Below, piece after piece: positions 18,956-27,556 of a stretch of DNA of 64,000 nt. A program made the position numbers and the translations under genes. Every line of letters starts with the position of its first letter. Position 1 is the stretch's first letter. Location of the stretch: contig NZ_RBWU01000002.1 in assembly GCF_003634705.1 (NCBI RefSeq), positions 1,364,001 to 1,428,000 on the forward strand. The letters are read 5' to 3'. The notes below the pieces were generated by a model. It saw only the letters and a list, made by a program, of their open reading frames with translations, was not told the origin of the DNA and searched no databases. Source of the DNA: Actinomadura pelletieri DSM 43383 (GTDB taxonomy: Bacteria; Actinomycetota; Actinomycetes; Streptosporangiales; Streptosporangiaceae).

Positions 18956-20401
18956 TTACTTGGTGTCTCGCCGGTGCCAGGCGTCGTACGCGGCGCCGGG
19001 GAACACGCGGGGCAGTTGCGAGGTCGGCAGGCGGCCGAGTTCGGCACCCGTCCTGGCCACGCCGAACTGGCGCTCGGTCGCGTACGCGGCGCGGTGCAGG
19101 CTCTGCGGACCGGCGACGAGGCAGGTGTAGCGGGTGCCGGGAAGCTCCTCGTCGGGGATCGCGGCGCCGACGGCGAGGCTGTTGGACACCGTCACCCAGG
19201 TGCCGAGGCCCGCGACCTGCCGTTCGGCGCCCTGGTCCTCCCAGCGGTGCTCCAGGATCGGCTTGGAGAAGATCGGGACGAGCAGATGGGAGACGCCGGC
19301 GGACTGGAGTTCGCGCTCCCAGCCGATGGAGCGTCCGAGGTCCTCGCAGATCAGGACCGCGAGACGGCCGAGCGAGGAGTCGAGCACGCTGATCGTCGAG
19401 CCGGGGCGGGCGTACTCCACGGCCGTGCCGGACGGCGGCGCGTCCGGCAGCCGCCACAGTCTCATCTGCGCGGCGTCGAGCGTGAAGCCGGAGAGCTTGT
19501 CCTGGACGAGCAGTTCCTCGCCCGTCCAGCGGTCGATGAGGACGGCGCGGTTCGGCGGGGGGTCGTCGCCGCCGAGCGGGCCGCTGCCGAGCATGAGGAA
19601 CCGCAGCGGGCGCCGGTCCCGGTCGCGTCCGGCGGTGTCGAACGCGACCTCCTTCCACAGGTCCAGCAACGCGTCCGACAGCGACGTCTCCGGCATCACG
19701 GCGAGTTGCGCGCCGGACTCGTCCAGGCGCCTGACGATCGCCTTGATCCGGCTGCGCAGCCCGGCGGAGTCCATGGGGCGGAGCCGGTACACGGTCATCC
19801 CGTGCCGCTTCTCGAACTCGACCTCCACGTCGTCGAGCGTCTCCAGCACCGGCGCGCAGCCGACCGTGACCGGTTCGTCCCGGCTGAAGTGGGGGTCGTG
19901 CACCGCGGGCAGCACCCGGTGTTCGATCTTGTTCCAGGCGTCCTGCGGAACGCGGTGGACGCCGAAGAACTCGGCCTTCGTGCGCAGTCCGAGCGGGCGG
20001 CCGGGGAACGCGCAGCGGGGGAGCAGCGCGCCCGTCGTACCCGGCCCGTTCAGCCTGCCCTCGGTCAGGTAGTTGATGAGCGTCCTGGCCATGGCGGGCG
20101 CCTCGTAGCTCGGCGCGTACGGGTTGGCATGGGCGAGCGCGATGTCGAGCCCGAGCATGATGGTGAAACGGCCGCGGTCGCCGTGGTCGGCGATGATCTC
20201 GGCGGTCGTCGCGGGGTCGAGGACGCCCGAGTCCAGCACGGTCTCGGTGATCTCACCGGCCCGCCGCCGGATCCGCTCGTCGGCGTACCAGCGCGTGGCC
20301 GTCCAGTCCTGGAAGACGTCGTCGGCGATGGAGTCATAGAGCCGGACGAAGAGATCAGCTGGTTCGGCCGGATGGTCGGCGGCGGCCAACTGATCCGTCA
20401 T
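18956..20401 (-). CDS. nitrilase-superfamily (carbon-nitrogen hydrolase fold) protein, atypical
   Basis: A 481-residue protein. Residues 1 to about 170 show no recognised domain. From about 175 a nitrilase fold is inferred from an intact Glu-Lys-Cys triad in the right order and context: Glu238 in AVMPETSLS, Lys302 in VQDKLSGF and Cys352 in LAVLICEDLGR. Known family members are amidases, N-acyltransferases and glutaminase domains acting on C-N bonds. The long N-terminal extension and the large insert between Glu and Lys are unlike simple amidases. It is divergent from a winged-helix protein gene across a 176-bp gap, which suggests a regulated pair. The reaction is unknown. Confidence 0.65.
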   Translation of the reverse strand: MTDQLAAADHPAEPADLFVRLYDSIADDVFQDWTATRWYADERIRRRAGEITETVLDSGVLDPATTAEIIADHGDRGRFTIMLGLDIALAHANPYAPSYEAPAMARTLINYLTEGRLNGPGTTGALLPRCAFPGRPLGLRTKAEFFGVHRVPQDAWNKIEHRVLPAVHDPHFSRDEPVTVGCAPVLETLDDVEVEFEKRHGMTVYRLRPMDSAGLRSRIKAIVRRLDESGAQLAVMPETSLSDALLDLWKEVAFDTAGRDRDRRPLRFLMLGSGPLGGDDPPPNRAVLIDRWTGEELLVQDKLSGFTLDAAQMRLWRLPDAPPSGTAVEYARPGSTISVLDSSLGRLAVLICEDLGRSIGWERELQSAGVSHLLVPIFSKPILEHRWEDQGAERQVAGLGTWVTVSNSLAVGAAIPDEELPGTRYTCLVAGPQSLHRAAYATERQFGVARTGAELGRLPTSQLPRVFPGAAYDAWHRRDTK

Positions 20402-20507
20402 AAGCGCCCCCGGGGTGATAAGGCGATTACAGGTGGTGGCTCGATGCTAACCGTCGTGGACCTCCGTTTCAGTGTCGTCCGCAACAGAGACGGTACTTCG
20501 GTATCAC

Positions 20508-20537
20508 TTGACATTCACTTGGCATGGTGCGCATGCT
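20508..20537 (+). promoter_or_regulatory. possible promoter of the winged-helix gene
   Basis: TTGACA (20508-20513) is followed after 18 bp by CATGCT (20532-20537), a weak -10 match. Two CACTTG direct repeats, 5 bp apart, overlap the -35 box and could bind a regulator. Confidence 0.35.
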
Positions 20538-20577
20538 GGAGGGGCTCGGCGGTACTCGTCGACTTGGGAGAGTGACC

Positions 20578-21264
20578 ATGAGCGCTGAATTCGTCTCCGT
20601 ACCCGACCGCCGGGCGGAGGTCCGGCGCCTCATCGACGCGATGGAGCATGCCAAGATCATCAGCGATGGGCACTTCAGCGCGCTCGGGATGCTGATCAAC
20701 GACGCGTCGCTCAGTGCCGACGAGCCCGCCCTGGTCGAATGTCAGGACGGGCTCCAGTGGCTGCACCGCCACTACATCGACGTCGACGGCCTGGACGGTG
20801 CGCAGCGCGAGCAGCGTGGCCGCATCCTCGGGCTGATCGACGTCGTGCACTGGGCGCTCAGGCGGCTGCCGTCCGGGCTCCAGCTCGCACTCCAGCCCGA
20901 CGGGCACGCCGCCCGTTTCCTGCTCGCGGTGTTCCGCCGCCAGGGGCTGTCCAACAAGGAACTCGCCGCCGAGCTCGGCACCGACGAGACCGAGATCAGC
21001 AGGGTCGGCCGCAAGCTGCTGGCGGCGGGCGTGGTGTGGCGGCGCAAGGAGTGGCGGCACAACGCGTGGGACCTCACCCCCCGCGGTCGCCAGTACCTGG
21101 AGACGTCCGGGCTCCTTCCCGACGAGGAGACGCCGTCGGTCCGCCGTGCCGAGGTCGCCCGTCCCGGCGACGCCGTGCCCCGGTCCCCGGACGCCGTTCC
21201 GCGCCGCGAGACGCCCGGCCGGCGGACCGCACCGCCGGAGCCGAGGCGTCCCGCGCACGGCTGA
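20578..21264 (+). CDS. winged-helix DNA-binding protein
   Basis: A 228-residue protein from ATG 20578 (GGGAG 8 nt upstream). The N-terminal ~100 residues are helical and leucine-rich without a recognised family. Residues ~110-180 form a winged helix: AVFRRQGLSNKELAAELG, then TDETEISRVGRKLLAAGVVW as recognition helix and wing, similar to MarR/ArsR-type folds. The last ~40 residues are Arg/Pro/Glu-rich and likely disordered. It is divergent from the nitrilase-fold gene and may regulate it. Effector unknown. Confidence 0.68.
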   Translation: MSAEFVSVPDRRAEVRRLIDAMEHAKIISDGHFSALGMLINDASLSADEPALVECQDGLQWLHRHYIDVDGLDGAQREQRGRILGLIDVVHWALRRLPSGLQLALQPDGHAARFLLAVFRRQGLSNKELAAELGTDETEISRVGRKLLAAGVVWRRKEWRHNAWDLTPRGRQYLETSGLLPDEETPSVRRAEVARPGDAVPRSPDAVPRRETPGRRTAPPEPRRPAHG

Positions 21265-21273
21265 GGCTCCCCG

Positions 21274-22143
21274 CTACGGCGCGGGACGTTCCAGCAGGGT
21301 GATCAGGCGGGCCAGATCGTCCGCGCCGTGGCCCTCGGCCACGGCGCGGTCCAGCAGTTCGCGCATCGGAACCAGCAGACCCGGGTCCACGCCCTGCTCG
21401 CGGCTGGTGGTCAGCAGCCCGGGGAACGCGATCTGACTGGTCGCCACGCTTGAGACGTCGGTGCCGAACTCGCCGGTGTCCACCGCCCGCGCGTACTCGG
21501 GGAACGACGCCATCATCGCGGTCAGCCACGCGGTGACCATCGGCGCGAACCTCGCGGCCTCGACCTTCTCCGACCGGACGAGCGCGACCGCGTGGAAGAA
21601 GCCGCCGAGCATCCCGTACATCGCGTCCAGCAGCGCGAGGTCGAACAGCGGCGCCATGCTCGGGTCGCCGCCGACGAACTCCGGCCTGGCGAGCGCGCCG
21701 AGCACCTCCCGGTACTCGTCGAACGCGGCCTCGTCGCCGCTGTAGAGGATGAGCGCGTCCGGCCCACCGATCATCGGCGGAACCGCCATGATGCCGCCGT
21801 CGACATACCGGCCGCCGTGCCCGACGACGCGGTCGGACATGGCCCGCGCCTGCCGGGGTGTGCCGCTGGTGAGCTGCACGATCGTCCGTCCGGCCAGGGT
21901 GTCCCCGGTGAGGATGCCCGCCAGGTCGGCGTACACCGACAGGCACACGATGACCAGCGGTGCCGCGGCGACCGCCTCGGCGGCGGTCGCCGCCACCGTC
22001 GCGCCCCTGGCCGCGAGCGGCTCGGCCTTGGCCGGCGTGCGGTTCCAGACGGTGACGTCGTGCCCGTGCTCCACCAGGGTCTCGGCGAGCGCCGCTCCCA
22101 TCAACCCCAGGCCGAGGACGCTCACCGATGTCTTCACAGTCAT
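21274..22143 (-). CDS. NAD(P)-dependent oxidoreductase, imine reductase / beta-hydroxyacid dehydrogenase family
   Basis: A 289-residue protein. The N-terminal Rossmann motif VLGLGLMGAALAETL and NRTPAKAE, which favours NADPH, are followed by SGTPRQARAMSDR and a helical C-terminal domain. The GGIMAVPPMIGGPDALILYSG stretch and an Asp at the usual catalytic Lys place (FDLALLDAMYGMLGGF) are typical of bacterial imine reductases rather than 3-hydroxyisobutyrate dehydrogenases. Two ATG codons are six bases apart; 22143 has the better spacing to AGAAGGGA. It is divergent from the SARP regulator and convergent with the winged-helix gene. Confidence 0.82.
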   Translation of the reverse strand: MTVKTSVSVLGLGLMGAALAETLVEHGHDVTVWNRTPAKAEPLAARGATVAATAAEAVAAAPLVIVCLSVYADLAGILTGDTLAGRTIVQLTSGTPRQARAMSDRVVGHGGRYVDGGIMAVPPMIGGPDALILYSGDEAAFDEYREVLGALARPEFVGGDPSMAPLFDLALLDAMYGMLGGFFHAVALVRSEKVEAARFAPMVTAWLTAMMASFPEYARAVDTGEFGTDVSSVATSQIAFPGLLTTSREQGVDPGLLVPMRELLDRAVAEGHGADDLARLITLLERPAP

Positions 22144-22223
22144 GATCATTCCCTTCTGGCTCAGGGAACGAGTCTGTCGACGGCGGGTTCGGGAAACCTT
22201 CGGGTCGCATTACGGTGGCGGAT

Positions 22224-25200
22224 ATGCGTTCCGGGGTGCACGTGCGGTTGGGGGTGCCCGTGCGGTTCGGAGTGCTCGGCCCCCTGGATGTGCGGACGGT
22301 GGACGGCGCCCCGGTGAAGGTCGCCGACCGCAAGGTCCGCGCGCTTCTCGCCGACCTTCTCGCGCACGCCGGACGCGCCGTCCCCGCCGACCGGCTGATC
22401 GACGACCTGTGGGGCGACGACCTGCCGGCCGATCCGGCCGCGACCCTCCGGGCCCGCGTCTCCCAGCTCCGCCGCGCCCTCGACGACGCCGCGCCCGGCG
22501 CCCGCGATCTGGTCGAGAAGAGCCCGCCCGGATACCGTCTGAACGCCCGCCCCGACGACGCCGCGCGGTTCGAGGAACTCCTCACCGACGCGCGCGCGAC
22601 CACCGACCCGGCCGTCCGGGCCGCGCTGGTGACGGACGCCCTGTCACTGTGGCGGGGCCCCGCCTACGCCGACTTCGCCGACGCGCCGTTCACCGCGCCC
22701 GAGATCGCGCGCCTGGACGAGCTGCGCCTCGCGGCCGTGGAGACGCGCGCCGAGGCCCGGCTGGAACTCGGCGACCACGAGGCGCTGACGGCCGAACTGC
22801 GCGCCCTCGTCGAGGAGCATCCGCTCCGGGAACGGCTCCGCGCGGTCTACATGCGCGCCCTGTACCGCGCGGGCCGTCCCGCCGAGGCGCTCACGACCTA
22901 CGAGGACCTCCGGCTGCGGCTCGGCGAGGAACTCGGCGCCGACCCGGGCCCGGCGCTCGCCGACCTGCACCTGTCCATCCTGCGCGGCACCTTCGCCGCC
23001 CCGCGCGACCTGCCCGCAGAGGTCACCTCGCTGGTCGGTCGGGACGCCGACGCGAGCGAGGTCGTGGGCCTGCTGAGCGGGTCCCGGCTGGTGACGCTGA
23101 GCGGGCCGGGCGGAGTCGGCAAGACCCGGCTGGCCCTCGCCGTCGCGAGGCGGACGAGGGAGCGGCATCCCGACGGCGTCCGGCTGGTCGCGCTGGACGA
23201 GGGACTGGAAGCGGGCGCCTCCCTCGACGATGTCGCGTCGTTCGTCGCCGGTGCCCTGGGAGTGCGGGACGACGCGGGCCTTACGGGCGACCCGGCGGCC
23301 AGGCTCGGTGCGGCGCTACGCGGGCGGCGGGTGCTCCTCGTCCTGGACAACTGCGAGCACGTCGTGGAACCCGTGGCCCGCCTGGTCGCCGGGCTGCTGC
23401 GTGACACCTTCGAACCGCGCGTCCTCGCGACGAGCCGCGAACCGCTCGGGATCTCCGGGGAACGGCTCTGGCACGTCCCGCCGCTGAAGGCGGACGCCGC
23501 CGCCGAACTGTTCACCGAACGCGCCGCCATCACCGTCGACTCGGCCGCGACCCGGACGGCGGTCGCGGAGATCTGCGCGCGGCTCGACGGCATCCCGCTC
23601 GCCCTGGAACTGGCCGCCACCCGCGTCCGGGCGCTCGGCGTCCAGGAGCTGGCGACGCGGCTCGACGACCGGTTCCGGCTGCTGGCGTCCGGCAGACGGG
23701 ACGCGCCCGCGCGGCAGCGCACGCTCCGCGCCGTGATCGACTGGAGCTGGGAGCCGCTCGGCGAGGCGGAACGGGCCGTGCTGCGGCGGCTCGCGGTCCA
23801 CTCGGGCGGCTGCGCGCTCGACGCCGCCGAACAGGTCTGCGACGCCGACGTCGACGTGCTCGCGCGCCTCGTCGACAGGTCACTGGTCATCGTCGCCGAG
23901 GGCCCCCGCTACCGGCTTCTGGAGTCGGTCGCCGCGTACTGCGTCGAGCGGCTCCACGAGGCGGGGGAGTACACGCATGCGCGCCGCCGCCACGCCGAGT
24001 ACTACGCGACGTTGGCCGAGACCACCGACCTGTGCGGCCCCGAGCAGGGGGAGGCGCTGCGGCGGTTGCGGGCCGAGTCGGGGAACCTGCGGACCGCCCT
24101 GGACCACGCCGTCCGGGACGGCGCCGCCGACCTGGCGTTGCGGCTGGTCAACGGGATGGGCTGGGCCTGGTTCCGGTGGGGGCGGTCCGGTGCGGCGAGC
24201 CGCGCGTTCGAGCGGGCCCTCGCCGTCCCCGGCGGCGACCCGGAGAGGACCGCCATCGCCAGGACGTGGCACACCGGTTTCGCGATGCTCGAAGGCGACG
24301 GCCACGACCGCGGCCGGCGCTGCCGCGACGCCCTCGCCGCGCACGCCCGAAGGAACCCGTGGGCCGAGTGGTTCCTCGGCGTCACCCGGCACGGGTTCGG
24401 TGACCTCGACGCGATCGACGAACTCGTGTCGTCCGCGCTCGACGGGTTCCGCGACATCGACGATCCGTGGGGCGAGGCGGCGGCGCTGTCCACCCGGGCG
24501 GCGCAGGCGCTGAGCGCGGGGGACCTGTCCCAGGCGACCGTCGACGGCGAACGCGCCCTGGAACTGTTCCGCAGGACGAACGACCGCTGGGGACGGCTGC
24601 GGGTGATCGAGACCCTCGGCCATCTCGCCGAGGTGACCGGCGACTATGACCGCGCCGCGCGGCTCCACGAGAGCGGGCTGCGCGACGCCGAGGAACTCGG
24701 GTTGGTGACGGAGATGGCCGCCGCCGTGTCCCGCCTCGGCCGTATCGCGCTGCTCAACGGCGACCTAGACCGCGCTGACGCCCTGCACGAGCGCGGCCGG
24801 AGGCTGGCGGCCGGTGAGTCGCATCGCCGGTTGGAGCACTTCGCCGAGATCGGGCTCGCCCTGTCGGCCCGCCGCCGCGGCCGGCTGGACGAGGCGGAGA
24901 CGATCCTGCGCGGCTGGCTGGACTGGTGCCGCGACATCGACGGCGCGCCCGGCCTGGCGTTCCTGCTGGCCGAGCTGGGCTTTGTCGCCGAACAGCGCGG
25001 CGACGCCCGCCAGGCCCTCGACCTGCATGCCGAGGGCCTGGCCGCGGCCCGCGCCACCGGCAATCCGCGGGCGGTCGCCCTGGCGCTGGAGGGCATGGCC
25101 GGGGCGCTGTCCCTCGCGGGCCGTGACGCGGAGGCCGCGGCGTCGCTGGACGCCGCGGCCTCCGCCCGGGAGGCGGCCGCCGCGCCGCTGCCCGCGGCGG

Positions 25201-25256
25201 AACGCTGGGACGTCGACCGGATCGAGCGGCGCCTCAGACGCGGTCGGCCGCGATGA
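22224..25256 (+). CDS. SARP/AfsR-type regulator with BTAD, NB-ARC (STAND) and TPR-like domains
   Basis: A ~1010-residue regulator. An OmpR-like winged helix spans about 13-105 (FGVLGPLDVRTVDG; RVSQLRRALDD), and the bacterial transcriptional activation domain BTAD about 110-255. A STAND NTPase then carries Walker A SGPGGVGKTRL (293-303) and Walker B VLLVLDNCEHV (~380); PRVLATSREPLGISGE is the sensor-like stretch. The last ~350 residues are helical repeats. Such proteins switch on secondary metabolism after ligand and ATP binding. ATG 22224 was chosen over GTG 22215. The gene is convergent with the methylisoborneol genes (23-bp overlap), but no evidence links it to them directly. Confidence 0.9.
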   Translation: MRSGVHVRLGVPVRFGVLGPLDVRTVDGAPVKVADRKVRALLADLLAHAGRAVPADRLIDDLWGDDLPADPAATLRARVSQLRRALDDAAPGARDLVEKSPPGYRLNARPDDAARFEELLTDARATTDPAVRAALVTDALSLWRGPAYADFADAPFTAPEIARLDELRLAAVETRAEARLELGDHEALTAELRALVEEHPLRERLRAVYMRALYRAGRPAEALTTYEDLRLRLGEELGADPGPALADLHLSILRGTFAAPRDLPAEVTSLVGRDADASEVVGLLSGSRLVTLSGPGGVGKTRLALAVARRTRERHPDGVRLVALDEGLEAGASLDDVASFVAGALGVRDDAGLTGDPAARLGAALRGRRVLLVLDNCEHVVEPVARLVAGLLRDTFEPRVLATSREPLGISGERLWHVPPLKADAAAELFTERAAITVDSAATRTAVAEICARLDGIPLALELAATRVRALGVQELATRLDDRFRLLASGRRDAPARQRTLRAVIDWSWEPLGEAERAVLRRLAVHSGGCALDAAEQVCDADVDVLARLVDRSLVIVAEGPRYRLLESVAAYCVERLHEAGEYTHARRRHAEYYATLAETTDLCGPEQGEALRRLRAESGNLRTALDHAVRDGAADLALRLVNGMGWAWFRWGRSGAASRAFERALAVPGGDPERTAIARTWHTGFAMLEGDGHDRGRRCRDALAAHARRNPWAEWFLGVTRHGFGDLDAIDELVSSALDGFRDIDDPWGEAAALSTRAAQALSAGDLSQATVDGERALELFRRTNDRWGRLRVIETLGHLAEVTGDYDRAARLHESGLRDAEELGLVTEMAAAVSRLGRIALLNGDLDRADALHERGRRLAAGESHRRLEHFAEIGLALSARRRGRLDEAETILRGWLDWCRDIDGAPGLAFLLAELGFVAEQRGDARQALDLHAEGLAAARATGNPRAVALALEGMAGALSLAGRDAEAAASLDAAASAREAAAAPLPAAERWDVDRIERRLRRGRPR

Positions 25257-26088
25257 GCAGATACTGGAAGCTGCCGCCCTTGTAGGCGTCCAGGAAGGCC
25301 GACTCGATCCCGGTGGCCAGGGACGACTTCGCGCGCAGCTCCCAGTACGGGATCGTCGAGGCGGTGAGGTCCACCACGCTGACCGGGACGAGCCGGTTCG
25401 CCGCCAACTCCCTGAAATACGTGCTGCGCGGATGGATGTCACAGATGTAGTGCGCATTGATCTCGCTGACGGCCCGTGACGGCAGACCGTAGGCGTCGTT
25501 GTAGCAGCCGGTGATGCACACATACCGCCCGCCGCGCCTCAACAGCCGGGCATGTTCGGCGAACAGCAGGGAGAGCTCCACGTACATCGTGCTCTCGTTG
25601 TTCCAGGCGGCCTGATAGGCACCGGTCGCGAAGCCGGTGTCGAGCATGTTCTTGAAGTGGAAGGTCACCTTGTCGTCCACGCCGCGCCGTTCGGCCTGCT
25701 CGGTGGCGAACGCGACCTGCGATTCGGAGATCGACACGCCGTCCACCCGGCAGCCGAACCGCTGGTGAGCCATCAGGCTGGACCCGCCGCGTCCGCAGCC
25801 CGCGTCCAGCACCCGGTCGGCGGGCCGGAGCGGGCCGAGATGGTTCATCAGCAGGTCGGCCTGCGCGGTCTCCAGCCGGTGCAACTCGGCGATCGTCCGC
25901 TCCTCGCGGGTGTCCTCCGGGCCGTCCAGCACGGTCCAGTCCACGACGCCGACGCCGTAGTGGTGGTGGTAGATGCCGTCGACCTCGCCCAGCCGCAGGT
26001 TGACCGGGTTCCGCTCGGCGTTCCAATAGTCGGCGACGGAGTGCTGGTAGAGGCTGGTGAGAACCGCGGAACCGTCAGTGGAGCCCAT
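25234..26088 (-). CDS. geranyl diphosphate 2-C-methyltransferase
   Basis: A 284-residue class I SAM methyltransferase. Motif I VLDAGCGRGGSS is at 93-104. HHHYGVGVVDWTVL and EERTIAELHRLETAQADLLM near the N-terminus are characteristic of the enzyme that methylates geranyl diphosphate at C2, the first step to 2-methylisoborneol; ESTMYVELSLLF and SRAVSEINAHYICDIHPRS also fit. ATG 26088 has AAAGGA upstream, better than an in-frame ATG 30 bases earlier. The 2-methylisoborneol synthase gene ends 26 bp upstream on the same strand, the usual order synthase then methyltransferase. Confidence 0.9.
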   Translation of the reverse strand: MGSTDGSAVLTSLYQHSVADYWNAERNPVNLRLGEVDGIYHHHYGVGVVDWTVLDGPEDTREERTIAELHRLETAQADLLMNHLGPLRPADRVLDAGCGRGGSSLMAHQRFGCRVDGVSISESQVAFATEQAERRGVDDKVTFHFKNMLDTGFATGAYQAAWNNESTMYVELSLLFAEHARLLRRGGRYVCITGCYNDAYGLPSRAVSEINAHYICDIHPRSTYFRELAANRLVPVSVVDLTASTIPYWELRAKSSLATGIESAFLDAYKGGSFQYLLIAADRV

Positions 26089-26114
26089 ATCAGAATGATC
26101 CTTTCGACATGTCG

Positions 26115-27308
26115 TCACTTGTAGCGGTCGGAGGATCCGTGCCAGTCGAAGCCGCCGGCCATCCAGCCCTGCACGCCTAGCAGGAACCGCTGGAGCTCGG
26201 GGGACGGCAGCGCGGCGAGCTCCTTCTGACTGGCCTCGAAGCCCCGGACGAAGTGGTTGTGCAGCGCGACGGCCGCCTCGGCCGCCTCACGGAGCGTGCA
26301 GCCCTCCTCCTCGGCGATCAGCAGGACCACGTTGCAGTCGGGCAGCGCGTCGGCCGCCTCCTTCTCCGCCGAGACCAGGTCGTTCACGATGACGGCGGCG
26401 GTGCCCGCCTGCATCACCGCGCGGTGGACGCGCGGCTCGTAGAACAGGTTCGCGTCGAGCTGGTAGCCGCCGACGATGTCGATCAGCGTCATCGACGTGT
26501 AGAAGCTGTCGTGCTGCCGCGCGGCCAGGTACCGCCACACCGGGGGCCGCTCACCGGTGTGCCGCCATGCCGCGTACGCGGCCCAGCTCACGTACATCTG
26601 GAACGTGGTGGTGCAGATCCGCATGACCTGAGAAGGGTGGCTTGCGAGGCGCCGCACGTGTTCGACGGCCGAGCGCAGCGCGACGAGAACGGGATCGGCG
26701 CGGATCGCGTCCTCCAGCTGGTCGGTGTACCTTCCGGCGGGCGGCGGCGGGTCCATCGCCGACATCACCAGGGCCAGCCGGGGCGGCAGCTCGACCGGCG
26801 CGGCGCCGAGGTCGGTCTCGTCGGCGTAGTAGTCGTCGCTGGTCCACCAGGCGGCGTTCATCTTGGCGCCGAGCAGCAGCGCGTCGACGTCGTCGGTCTC
26901 GGGATGGGCGAGGACGGCCAGCCGCCCGAACCCGGTGTCGCGGAACCGGTCGAGCCGGTCGGCGTAGATCCCGACCTCCTCGGCCCAGGCGACGAGCCGG
27001 TCGTTGACCTCGCGGGCCAGGTCGTCGTCGACGCGCGCCGTCAGCGGGCAGTACAGCGGGGGGAAGGAGCCGTCGCCCCATTCCCGTTCGGCGTACCCGG
27101 GGGAGAAGTGGCCGCCCTTGCGCGTCGGACTCGGAAGACTCGGCAGAGTCGGCAGAGTCGGAAGTGGAGGCGCCGAAGGCGCGACGACGGTCCCCGGCGA
27201 AGGGCGCAGCAGGTCCGTGACACGCGCCGCCGACGTACCCAGACCGCTCGGGCCGGACAGGAGCCGGTCGACCCTCTCCGCAAGCTGCTCGGCCAGCCGC
27301 TCGTCCAT
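26115..27308 (-). CDS. 2-methylisoborneol synthase (terpene cyclase)
   Basis: A class I terpene synthase of ~397 residues. The aspartate-rich motif is DDYYADE (158-164), the variant typical of this enzyme. The second metal motif NDLVSAEKE gives Asn309, Ser313 and Glu317. It cyclises 2-methyl-geranyl diphosphate to the earthy odorant 2-methylisoborneol. The N-terminus contains a disordered Pro/Leu-rich segment (about 47-61) encoded by short tandem repeats. ATG 27308 was chosen because GAGGGGA lies upstream; an in-frame ATG at 27371 would add 21 residues without a good ribosome site. The cyclic-nucleotide-binding gene often found upstream in streptomycetes is absent here; the next gene is selA, divergent. 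Confidence 0.92.
   Translation of the reverse strand: MDERLAEQLAERVDRLLSGPSGLGTSAARVTDLLRPSPGTVVAPSAPPLPTLPTLPSLPSPTRKGGHFSPGYAEREWGDGSFPPLYCPLTARVDDDLAREVNDRLVAWAEEVGIYADRLDRFRDTGFGRLAVLAHPETDDVDALLLGAKMNAAWWTSDDYYADETDLGAAPVELPPRLALVMSAMDPPPPAGRYTDQLEDAIRADPVLVALRSAVEHVRRLASHPSQVMRICTTTFQMYVSWAAYAAWRHTGERPPVWRYLAARQHDSFYTSMTLIDIVGGYQLDANLFYEPRVHRAVMQAGTAAVIVNDLVSAEKEAADALPDCNVVLLIAEEEGCTLREAAEAAVALHNHFVRGFEASQKELAALPSPELQRFLLGVQGWMAGGFDWHGSSDRYK
27126..27162. repeat. 9-bp tandem repeats inside the methylisoborneol synthase gene
   Basis: Four imperfect 9-bp units of the type GACTCGGMA lie in a row, in frame, and encode the Leu-Pro-Thr/Ser repeats of the linker N-terminal to the cyclase domain. 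Copy number could vary without breaking the frame. Confidence 0.6.
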
Positions 27309-27556
27309 GATCGTCCCCTCGCCGGAAGGCGTCTCCAGGGAGCCGTGTGGCTCCGGGGAACAGTTACTCATAGCTTTGCTTCGACTACAACAGGCTATGA
27401 CCTTTCCCGGTGGTGACACAATGTGACCGGTTGGTTGCTAGCTCATATCGGCACGGTCAGCAACGCCACACCGCCGACCGCGCCGGCGGGAACGACCACG
27501 CCATGTCGCCGCCATGCGATGCTGGGCGGGTGGCGCGTGCACCCGGAGGTCGCCAG

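Noticed and set aside
27309..27556. tRNA-Sec gene upstream of selA
   Set aside because: No 90-100 nt cloverleaf with an 8-bp acceptor stem or T-loop GGTTCGAATCC-type sequence is present in the gap.
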